Source: Candidatus Krumholzibacteriia bacterium (GTDB lineage Bacteria; Krumholzibacteriota; Krumholzibacteriia; LZORAL124-64-63). From it: a stretch of DNA of 5,182 nucleotides. The stretch covers positions 1 through 5,182 of the forward strand of contig JAOZJV010000291.1 of NCBI GenBank assembly GCA_029935695.1. The letters run 5' to 3'. The notes beneath the pieces were generated by a model. It was not told where the DNA came from, did not search any database, and saw only the letters and a list, made by a program, of their open reading frames with translations. Position numbers and translations under genes: made by a program. Shown one piece after another: positions 1 to 5,113 of this stretch (the first letter of the stretch is position 1; the number at the start of each line of letters is the position of its first letter).

Positions 1-148
1 GCTCCAGATACAATTTCCGATTCAGAATTTCCCCGAACCAATCCAACGAACACTGATGCGCCTGGTCTTTGATTCTCAGAGCAGATTTCAATTCAGAATC
101 TACTTTTTGGGCTGGTTGGTTGGGCTGGAAAGCGAGGCGGGAATTCAT
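1..148 (-). CDS. Partial 5' end of a protein gene, possibly of the HNH-endonuclease-associated type
   Basis: The - strand is open from an ATG at 148-146 to the window edge (49 codons). The protein begins MNSRLAFQPNQPAQ and continues into a charged helical stretch containing DWFGEILNRKLYLE (residues 36-49). A good ribosome binding site (AAAAGGA on the - strand, plus positions 156-162) lies 7 nt before the ATG, which favours this start and strand. The 'RxLYLE' ending at the edge resembles the N-terminal helical region of DUF222/HNH-type proteins, where 'LGYxS' usually follows; that continuation is outside the window, so the family call is tentative. The + strand reading of the same bases is also open, from 2 to 223, but has no start signal. 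The gene is divergent from the XRE operon and shares its intergenic region. I am fairly sure of the gene and unsure of its function. Confidence 0.6.
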   Translation of the reverse strand, partial: MNSRLAFQPNQPAQKVDSELKSALRIKDQAHQCSLDWFGEILNRKLYLE

Positions 149-155
149 GAAAACA

Positions 156-162
156 TCCTTTT
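156..162 (-). promoter_or_regulatory. Ribosome binding site of the leftward gene
   Basis: On the - strand this reads AAAAGGA, 7 nt before the ATG at 148-146. It decides in favour of a leftward gene over the competing + strand frames in this stretch. Confidence 0.5.
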
Positions 163-194
163 ACTTGAGGCGGGCGGGAGGTTTTATACAAGAT

Positions 195-214
195 ACACGA
201 AAAAAACACGAAAA
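195..214. repeat. Tandem direct repeat ACACGAAAA x2, 11-bp period
   Basis: Two identical copies of ACACGAAAA start at 195 and 206, separated by two A residues. The 11-bp period is about one helical turn, so both copies face the same side of the DNA. The repeat lies between the two divergent genes. It may be a binding site for the leftward promoter or a copy of a dispersed intergenic motif; motifs built from CACGAAA units are common between genes in environmental bacteria (from memory, not checked). Confidence 0.5.
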
Positions 215-354
215 GCAAGCTAAAAGGTTAGAAAAAATAGAATTACATGCTTTTTATCCCTCAAACTCTGACTGACGAAGTCTTCCAAAAATCTCCGCTG
301 GGGTAAATTTGCAAGCCAAAAAGTTATTCAAACTACCCTAAAAGAACTTTAATA

Positions 355-383
355 TTGACAAAAAGTTCGGTAAACCGTACATT
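355..383 (+). promoter_or_regulatory. Sigma-70-type promoter of the XRE operon
   Basis: A perfect -35 box TTGACA (355-360) is followed after exactly 17 bp by TACATT (378-383), which matches four of six bases of the -10 consensus. The bases before the -35 are AT-rich, as in an UP element. Transcription would begin near 389-391, almost on the ATG of the regulator gene at 390. Confidence 0.55.
365..380. promoter_or_regulatory. Candidate operator: imperfect palindrome between -35 and -10
   Basis: GTTCGGTAAACCGTAC reads as GT-t-CGGT-AA-ACCG-t-AC: a perfect 10-bp core CGGTAAACCG (368-377), then one mismatched pair and two matched pairs. It fills the promoter spacer, a classic place for repression. 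A second element of the same form, AAAGAACTTT (four bases, AA, four complementary bases), lies at 341-350 just upstream of the -35, 27 bp centre to centre. Binding by the XRE protein encoded immediately downstream is inferred, not shown. Confidence 0.4.
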
Positions 384-389
384 TTGCTA

Positions 390-605
390 ATGAACCTTAA
401 AAACCACATCAAACAACACCGGGCCCGCATGGATCTGACCCAGCAGGATCTTGCCGAGCTCGTAGGTGTGCGCCGGCAGACAATTCTGGCGGTTGAAAAA
501 GGAAAATATGTGCCTTCGGCTCTTCTGGCATTTCAGATTGCCAGGGTTCTGGGCATGCAGGTCGATGAGTTGTTTGAACTTGAGGAAGAGGGGGATGCAC
601 AATGA
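390..605 (+). CDS. XRE-family helix-turn-helix transcriptional regulator (71 aa)
   Basis: This is a single-domain Cro/C1-type DNA-binding protein, probably the autoregulator of the operon. The HTH covers about residues 5-62: first helix LKNHIKQHRARM, turn-helix TQQDLAELVGV (17-27), recognition helix RRQTILAVEKGKY (28-40), then the typical AFQIARVLGMQVDELF. The acidic tail has no ligand domain, as in the small regulators often found beside membrane-protein genes. I chose the ATG at 390; an in-frame TTG at 384 abuts the -10 box and would not be transcribed from this promoter. No Shine-Dalgarno precedes 390, and the predicted transcription start coincides with it, suggesting leaderless translation. 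The stop codon overlaps the next start (ATGA), which indicates translational coupling. Confidence 0.93.
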   Translation: MNLKNHIKQHRARMDLTQQDLAELVGVRRQTILAVEKGKYVPSALLAFQIARVLGMQVDELFELEEEGDAQ

Positions 606-1366
606 ACACCACAGTCATGAATCATTCGTCGCGCCGTCTACCATCCATTGACTGGATTGCCCTGGGTTTGGGTGTGGCGGGGTTGATGCTGAGCCGTATT
701 CCAGGACCCGGCTGGGGAAGTTGGGTTGGTTTGCTGGGATTGGCTGTTTTTGGACCTCCATTGTTGCGGGAGATTGGCGTTCTTGAGGATGAGGATGAAT
801 ACACCCGCAACATCCGCTGGCGGGCGGGATTTCACGCGGCCCTGGTGGTGGGCTTGTTGGTTTTTCTGAACAAGGTATTGTATCCGCTGATTGCATCACA
901 CCCCGAGGCCATGGTCAGAAAAGTAGGTTTCTTTCCCATCGATTTCCTGCGCCAAACACTGGTGCTGACTTTCTTACTCAGTTTTCTGATCCAATACTGG
1001 GGGGCTCCCAAAGGAGTCTTTCGGCTTCTGCTGGGGTTGGCGGGGCTCACCCTTGCTGAGGCCATCATGTTAATGCTGCGGCAACCTGTCGATAAAATGC
1101 CCATTGCTTTGGCAATCATGGGGATTATTGTCATCACGGTGGGAGGGGCATTCCTGTCCAGGAAAAAACCAAAACTGAGTGGCTATCTGCTTCTTGCAGT
1201 GGGATTGGCTTTTGTGGTGGATATGGCTCACACCTACTCCCTGCTTCTGTCCAGAAATGATCTGGACATGAGGCTGGGAATGATTCAAACCATTGTCATG
1301 ATGATTTTGGTTTTTGGAACCACGGGTATCAGTTTGCTGAAATCCGACGAACAGGAGAAGGACTAA
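602..1366 (+). CDS. Polytopic inner-membrane protein, about 8 TM helices, unknown function
   Basis: I do not recognise a named family with certainty. The 254-aa protein has about eight hydrophobic segments, near residues 15-32, 40-56, 76-97, 117-134, 139-159, 166-185, 192-212 and 226-246, and no soluble domain. The one notable hydrophilic loop (about 58-75) is charged, with EDEDEYTRNIRWRAGFHA leading into helix 3; this resembles the 'DE.TR.I..RA' loop of DUF2178-like membrane proteins that often follow small XRE regulators. The start overlaps the regulator stop, with GAGGGGG (588-594) 7 nt upstream as ribosome binding site. The position suggests a membrane sensor, transporter or partner of the two exported proteins encoded next, but the sequence does not fix a role. 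Confidence 0.9.
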   Translation: MNTTVMNHSSRRLPSIDWIALGLGVAGLMLSRIPGPGWGSWVGLLGLAVFGPPLLREIGVLEDEDEYTRNIRWRAGFHAALVVGLLVFLNKVLYPLIASHPEAMVRKVGFFPIDFLRQTLVLTFLLSFLIQYWGAPKGVFRLLLGLAGLTLAEAIMLMLRQPVDKMPIALAIMGIIVITVGGAFLSRKKPKLSGYLLLAVGLAFVVDMAHTYSLLLSRNDLDMRLGMIQTIVMMILVFGTTGISLLKSDEQEKD

Positions 1367-1375
1367 TACTCCTGT
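1351..1375 (+). repeat. Perfect inverted repeat (7-bp stem, 11-nt loop) around the stop codon of the membrane-protein gene
   Basis: ACAGGAG (1351-1357) pairs with CTCCTGT (1369-1375) across an 11-nt loop that contains the TAA (1364-1366). No T-run follows, so it is not an obvious intrinsic terminator. In mRNA it would be a small hairpin formed once the terminating ribosome leaves. A second, weaker 5-bp inverted repeat CCACT/AGTGG (1376-1380 and 1389-1393) follows directly. Confidence 0.5.
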
Positions 1376-1412
1376 CCACTGAACTGCAAGTGGCATCGAA
1401 AGGGCATGCATC

Positions 1413-2657
1413 ATGTTGAGTCGATTGATCATTCTGGGGACGATTTTATTGCCTTTGGCTGTCATGGGACAGCCAACGGACCAGCAGGGTTTGTGCGGTG
1501 AAGAAGCAGCCGCTGATTCCCTGCCTCCGTTTCCCCTGGAAGAGTTCCGCCAAAAGACATTGCAGGAAGGAGAAATATTCCTGGATGCCTATACCGGGCA
1601 GGAACTCAGTCATATTATTGCAGTGACCAAAACCCAATGCCAAATGCTGGACCTACCAGGTGAAGAAGATCTGAAGCCTCTTCTGTCGCGACTGCATCAG
1701 TTGGCTTCAAATGTGGACAGCGATCAGGCCGAATTGAGCTCGGTTGCTGCCCAGGTTTCAGATTTGCTATTGGGGGATTTAGCCGGAAAAATAGAGTTTG
1801 GCGATAATATTATTTTTGCTCCCCATGGGATTTTCAATCTCATCCCCACCAGCCTGCTGCTGCCCGATTCCCGGAATATTACTTTTGTCCGTGTTCCTTC
1901 GGCCTCCATTCTGATGGACTTGCGCAGTTCAGCGGCTCAACGCTTACCTGCCAAAAAACCAAGAACTCTGGCGGTGGGTGGTGTTCTTGATCCGGATAAT
2001 CCGGATTTACCAGAAGCCCGGCAGGAACTGAAAGATCTGGATGATGTTTACAAGGGAGTGACGGTTGTGCGCCCCAACGGTGGGGGTGGTGTTCCGGAAC
2101 TGGACAAATTGCTGGGCTTCGACATCATCCATGTGGCGGCTCAATGCATTGGTGATGACCGCAATGCCTGGCAGTCGGCCATTGCTTTGGATCCATCAAA
2201 TCCGGATATGATGATCCGGGTGTCTGATCTGAAAGAAGTAAAGTTGGACACACGTTTGGTGGTGTTGGCCAGGTGTTCTTCGGCCTCAGGGCAGGTTCTT
2301 TCCGGGGAAGGTCTGCAGGGGCTGACTACTGCTTTTCTGGTTGCGGGAGTGCAGGCAGTCGTGGCTGCACTCTGGCCAGTGGATGACGACGCCACCGGTT
2401 TTTTCATGGCGGCGTTTTATGAAGGCCTTTCCCTGGGCCAGGATGCCAGGGGAGCCCTTGCATTTGCCAGGGAAAAATGCCGTCAGGATCCAGTGTTCCA
2501 TTTGCCTTACCACTGGGGTGCATTTGTGCTGGTGGGTGAGGGACAGGTGGAGGTGCCTCTTCATACCAAATCCGGGTTGGCCGGATGGGGACGCTTGCTG
2601 GTGTTGTTGGCGGGCGCCGGTGCCGGTTTGTACTTTATTCTGCGGAATTATCGTTGA
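1413..2657 (+). CDS. Exported, C-terminally membrane-anchored CHAT-domain protein, catalytic His apparently replaced
   Basis: CHAT domains are caspase/separase-clan cysteine peptidase folds. In this 414-aa protein residues 1-20 form a signal peptide (MLSRLIILGTILLPLAVMGQ), and 391-409 form a transmembrane helix followed by RNYR, predicting a periplasmic domain with a C-terminal anchor. The CHAT core covers about 125-376: the APHGIFNLIPTSLL strand (136-149), VPSASIL (161-167), DIIHVAAQC (237-245), LVVLARCSSASG (282-293), FLVAGVQAVVAALWPVDDDAT (308-328) and PYHWGAFVLVG (365-375). C288 matches the catalytic Cys of 'LSACETG', but the HG of the usual 'HxAxHG' is Q244-C245. Residues 30-120 are helical linker with no clear TPR. 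GAAAGGG (1398-1404) gives an 8-nt spacing to the chosen ATG. The CHAT call is firm; proteolytic activity is doubtful. Confidence 0.95.
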   Translation: MLSRLIILGTILLPLAVMGQPTDQQGLCGEEAAADSLPPFPLEEFRQKTLQEGEIFLDAYTGQELSHIIAVTKTQCQMLDLPGEEDLKPLLSRLHQLASNVDSDQAELSSVAAQVSDLLLGDLAGKIEFGDNIIFAPHGIFNLIPTSLLLPDSRNITFVRVPSASILMDLRSSAAQRLPAKKPRTLAVGGVLDPDNPDLPEARQELKDLDDVYKGVTVVRPNGGGGVPELDKLLGFDIIHVAAQCIGDDRNAWQSAIALDPSNPDMMIRVSDLKEVKLDTRLVVLARCSSASGQVLSGEGLQGLTTAFLVAGVQAVVAALWPVDDDATGFFMAAFYEGLSLGQDARGALAFAREKCRQDPVFHLPYHWGAFVLVGEGQVEVPLHTKSGLAGWGRLLVLLAGAGAGLYFILRNYR

Positions 2658-2667
2658 GGATTCCGCA
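2641..2667 (+). repeat. Perfect inverted repeat (8-bp stem, 11-nt loop) around the CHAT stop codon
   Basis: TGCGGAAT (2641-2648) pairs perfectly with ATTCCGCA (2660-2667). The 11-nt loop contains the TGA at 2655-2657. The hairpin ends 10 nt before the ribosome binding site of the next gene and has no U-run on either strand, so it looks like an intercistronic RNA structure rather than a terminator. Confidence 0.6.
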
Positions 2668-2677
2668 TAACATCAAT

Positions 2678-2681
2678 GGAG
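2678..2681 (+). promoter_or_regulatory. Ribosome binding site of the TPR-metallopeptidase gene
   Basis: GGAG lies 7 nt before the ATG at 2689. Other ATGs at 2676 and 2682 are out of frame, so this site together with the signal peptide decides the start. Confidence 0.6.
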
Positions 2682-2688
2682 ATGGTGG

Positions 2689-3774
2689 ATGCGAATTTTT
2701 ATTATAGTGATAGTTTTGCTTCTGGCGATCAATGGTGCCGAGGCCCAAACCCAGCCCCAGGAAACTGGTCCCGCTGACGCCCTGTGGGAAATTTATAAAC
2801 AGGGCGATTTTGAAGGTGTGGTTGTGCGGGGCAAAGCCATGCTGATCACGGAAACCGAAACCGCCCAGGTGAATTTGGCCGTGGGCCGCAGCCTGGTCCA
2901 TCAGGAAAAATATGATGATGCATTTCCCTATTTGAAGCGCGCCGTGGAAATGGACCCCGCCAAAACCTGGGTTTATGCCTGGGCCGAGGTTTATCTGGGA
3001 ATCAGCCACTACAAAACAGGCAACGATGGGCGCGCCCGGCAGGCCTGGATTTTGGCCAGAGATTGTCAGGCCACCGCCAACGCCACCCGCAACGCCAGGG
3101 AAAATTTGCGCCTTTTGGGTTTGTCCGAATTTTTCGACCAATGGAAAAGCTTTGAAACGGAACATTTTTCTTTCCGTTTTTCAGATCGTCTGGTGGATTT
3201 CAATCGGGTCGATTTTGCTCGTTCTCACGAAGAAGCTTTTGGTGTCATCAGCAAGTGGTTTGGTGGTGGCCCAGATAAAAAAATCCGCTTTCTGCTTTGG
3301 TCCAGCCAGGAAGAAGCAGATGAAGCTGGCATGCAAGCCCTTGGGTTCAGCCGTCCCGATGAATATCTGACGCATGCTGTCCTGGGACAAACCGTGGGCC
3401 ATGAAATGACCCACATCATCTCCAGGTATGCGTTGAATCCCACAGTCATCACCGGATTGATCAATGAAGGGGTGGCAGTGCACATGGATTTGACCGGCAG
3501 GGACCAAATGCTGAGAGCCCGAAAACTGATGAACGAAGCTGCTGTTCGGCCCCTCAAGGTTTCCATCCCGGCCCTGTGGATGGATTGGTCATTGGCACCA
3601 GATACTTATTCATATCCGGTGGCCGGGGCTTTTGTGGCGATGCTGGTGGAAAAGGGAGGCAAAGAACGGTTTTTTGAGTTCTTTGTGGACCAGAGTTTCA
3701 AGCATGCTCAGGAGATTTATGGTGATGATTTGCTAGTCTGGATCCGCGAATTCGAAGATGAGCTGTATCAGTAA
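2689..3774 (+). CDS. Exported TPR protein with MA-clan (HExxH) metallopeptidase domain
   Basis: This is a 361-aa exported zinc-peptidase-like protein. Residues 1-20 are a signal peptide ending in the AEAQ cleavage-site pattern. About residues 28-140 hold two or three TPR-like helix pairs (ALWEIYKQGDFEGVV; LAVGRSLVHQEKYDDAFPYL; VYLGISHYKTGNDGRARQAW). The catalytic half carries GHEMTH (237-242): H238 and H242 as zinc ligands, E239 as catalytic base, and E260 in LINEGVAVHMD as the likely third ligand, the gluzincin arrangement of peptidase-MA-like proteins (HExxH...EGxA). The YPVAGAFVAMLVEKGG stretch (309-324) matches the conserved helix after the active site. All visible catalytic residues are intact. 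It lies 31 nt after the CHAT gene and is probably co-transcribed and periplasmic. The substrate is unknown; TPRs suggest a protein partner. Confidence 0.93.
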   Translation: MRIFIIVIVLLLAINGAEAQTQPQETGPADALWEIYKQGDFEGVVVRGKAMLITETETAQVNLAVGRSLVHQEKYDDAFPYLKRAVEMDPAKTWVYAWAEVYLGISHYKTGNDGRARQAWILARDCQATANATRNARENLRLLGLSEFFDQWKSFETEHFSFRFSDRLVDFNRVDFARSHEEAFGVISKWFGGGPDKKIRFLLWSSQEEADEAGMQALGFSRPDEYLTHAVLGQTVGHEMTHIISRYALNPTVITGLINEGVAVHMDLTGRDQMLRARKLMNEAAVRPLKVSIPALWMDWSLAPDTYSYPVAGAFVAMLVEKGGKERFFEFFVDQSFKHAQEIYGDDLLVWIREFEDELYQ

Positions 3775-3783
3775 TCTCCTTGC

Positions 3784-3811
3784 TTGAATTTTGTCGCGAC
3801 TAACTTAAATT
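3784..3811 (+). promoter_or_regulatory. Weak promoter candidate for the DUF1858/GTPase unit
   Basis: TTGAAT (3784-3789) and TAAATT (3806-3811) each match four of six consensus bases with a 16-bp spacer. The 90-bp gap is by far the largest between co-directional genes here, so a new promoter is expected, but this assignment is weak. Confidence 0.28.
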
Positions 3812-3820
3812 AAGACAAAA
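3789..3820. repeat. Inverted repeat TTTTGTC-N18-GACAAAA in the gap before the DUF1858 gene
   Basis: TTTTGTC (3789-3795) is the exact reverse complement of GACAAAA (3814-3820). Two further palindromes lie inside: GTCGCGAC (3793-3800) and CTTAAATTAAG (3804-3814). The spacing suits an operator for a dimer, and the element overlaps the weak promoter candidate. A terminator for the upstream operon is possible, but the stem is AT-rich, the loop long, and the following T-rich stretch is interrupted. Confidence 0.4.
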
Positions 3821-3853
3821 CGATCTACTTTGTTTTCAGCCGGTTTGATCCGC

Positions 3854-3860
3854 AGGAGGA
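3854..3860 (+). promoter_or_regulatory. Strong ribosome binding site of the DUF1858/solute-binding gene
   Basis: AGGAGGA ends 4 nt before the ATG at 3865. It is the closest match to the anti-Shine-Dalgarno in the window and contrasts with the absent site at 390, suggesting high translation of this gene. Confidence 0.7.
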
Positions 3861-3864
3861 AACC

Positions 3865-5112
3865 ATGGCGACCAGCAAAATCGCCCCCACAATGACCCTT
3901 TTCGACATCACCGAAAAGCATCCCGAAACCATTGATGTGTTTGTGAGCAACGGATACGAACACGTGGGGGACGAGAGCAAGCGCACGGTTCAGGGCAAGA
4001 TGATTTCTCTGGCCCAGGCTGTGAAAGCCAAGGGCAAGGACCTGACGGCCTTCACGGCCTTGCTGGAAAATGCCGTGCAGGCGAACCAGGCCGAAACTGA
4101 TATCACCCTCAAAACAGTGGAAGATGAGAGCAAGGTTTTCCCTACCGAAGGCGAAATTCGGGTGGCCGGTTTGCTGCCATGCCCGGTGCGGCTGCCGTTA
4201 CTGGAAGCCTTCAATGAGGTAGCCCAAAAAGTCACTGCCGATACGGGCCTGACTGTGGGCGTGCGTCTGGCCGCTGCTTCGGTGGGTGCCGATGTTCTGG
4301 ATGAAGGCATGAATGCCATCGAGGGTGAAAGTGATCTGCCGGACATTTTCCTTTCGGCTGGTTTTGAAGCCTTTTTCGACAAACGAAACATGGCCCGTTT
4401 CAAAAATCGCGGTGTGTTTGTGGACCGTTCCTGGGAAACCCACAACGCCCTCTTTGATGGGTATGATCTGAAAGATCCTGATGGCCATTACGCCATGCTG
4501 TCGGTGGTGCCGGCGGTTTTCCTGGTGGACAAAACCCTGTTGGAGGAAGGCGAAGCAGTACCCCAAACCTGGGAAGAAATCCTGAGCCCCCGCTTTGAAG
4601 GAAAAATAGCCCTGCCCGTGGGCGACTTTGATCTTTTCAACGGCATTTTGCTGACGATCTGGAAGCATTATGGTGATGCCGGTGTGGAAGCCATCGGCCG
4701 CAACCTTCTGGAAGGGATGCATCCCAGTCAGGCGGCGGGCCGGTTCGCGCCCAAGGGTGGCAAGGGTCCCTTGGTATCGGTCATTCCCTACTTTTTCAGT
4801 AAAATGGCCCAGTTCAACCCCAACGCCGAGATTGTCTGGCCTGCCGATGGAGCTGTGATCAGCCCGATCTTCATGCTGCTGAAAAAATCATCACCCGAAG
4901 CCGCAGGCCGCATTGCCGATTTCTTTGCCAGCAAGGAAGTGGGCGAAATTCTCTCTCACCGGGGCCTGTTCCCCAGCCTTCATCCCGATGTGGAAAACAA
5001 GGTACCCGAGTCGGCCCCTTTCATGTGGCTGGGTTGGGATTTCATCCGCGAAAACGACCTGGGTGAGTTGATCCCCAAGGTCAACGATATTTTTATCAAG
5101 GCAGGAAAATAG
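3865..5112 (+). CDS. DUF1858 domain fused to an ABC-type solute-binding-fold domain, no export signal
   Basis: In this 415-aa protein, residues 8-65 match the DUF1858 pattern (TMTLFDITEKHPETIDVFVSNGYEH, then a helical part); this domain is found in anaerobes on redox and hybrid-cluster-associated proteins. Residues from about 95 to 413 read as a type-2 periplasmic-binding fold: RVAGLLPCPVRLPLLEAF (99-116) as the first strand and helix, DLPDIFLSAGFEAFFD (157-172), SVVPAVFLVDKTLLEE (213-228), PQTWEEILSPRFEGKIALP (233-251) as the typical iron/spermidine-binding-protein signature, and HRGLFPSLHPDV (365-376). Unlike true transport receptors, the N-terminus has no signal peptide or lipobox, so a cytoplasmic location is predicted. 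The only cysteine is C106, in the PCP turn. One base separates it from the following GTPase gene, suggesting a joint role in metal or cofactor handling. The ligand is unknown. Confidence 0.92.
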   Translation: MATSKIAPTMTLFDITEKHPETIDVFVSNGYEHVGDESKRTVQGKMISLAQAVKAKGKDLTAFTALLENAVQANQAETDITLKTVEDESKVFPTEGEIRVAGLLPCPVRLPLLEAFNEVAQKVTADTGLTVGVRLAAASVGADVLDEGMNAIEGESDLPDIFLSAGFEAFFDKRNMARFKNRGVFVDRSWETHNALFDGYDLKDPDGHYAMLSVVPAVFLVDKTLLEEGEAVPQTWEEILSPRFEGKIALPVGDFDLFNGILLTIWKHYGDAGVEAIGRNLLEGMHPSQAAGRFAPKGGKGPLVSVIPYFFSKMAQFNPNAEIVWPADGAVISPIFMLLKKSSPEAAGRIADFFASKEVGEILSHRGLFPSLHPDVENKVPESAPFMWLGWDFIRENDLGELIPKVNDIFIKAGK

Positions 5113-5113
5113 C

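Larger units (their letters stand above)
149..354. other. AT-rich divergent intergenic region without a supported gene
   Basis: No convincing coding sequence is visible between the leftward gene and the XRE promoter. The stretch is markedly richer in A and T than the flanking genes. It contains a 9-bp direct repeat (195-203 and 206-214), a 7-bp inverted repeat AAAAGCA/TGCTTTT (211-217 and 248-254, 30-nt loop), and a bulged inverted repeat GGGTA..TTTG / CAAA.TACCC (301-311 with 329-338). A TATAAA hexamer on the - strand (plus 183-188) could be the -10 of the leftward gene, but I see no good -35 at 17 bp. These short AT-rich repeats may be chance. Confidence 0.5.

Noticed and set aside
2..223. 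+ strand frame open from the window edge, possibly the C-terminus of an upstream gene
   Set aside because: The product reads fairly protein-like, but two thirds of it is antisense to the - strand frame that has a clear start and ribosome binding site. It remains the main alternative for this stretch.
211..254. Inverted repeat AAAAGCA/TGCTTTT as a possible terminator or small RNA
   Set aside because: The loop is 30 nt and the arms are AT-rich, so chance is likely; no paired promoter and T-run define an RNA gene.
69..275. + strand open frame of 68 codons starting with a non-ATG codon
   Set aside because: It has no ribosome binding site, its composition follows the A-rich intergenic DNA (Lys-rich), and it overlaps the better supported - strand gene.
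615..899. Long - strand open frames opposite the membrane-protein gene, and similar antisense frames elsewhere (1070-1465, 2635-3165, 4198-4722)
   Set aside because: They lie antisense to confident genes, have no family resemblance or ribosome binding sites, and are explained by the codon bias of the real genes.
3789..3840. Intrinsic terminator after the TPR-metallopeptidase gene
   Set aside because: The stem is AT-rich, the loop is 18 nt and the downstream T stretch is interrupted, so I kept it only as an inverted repeat.
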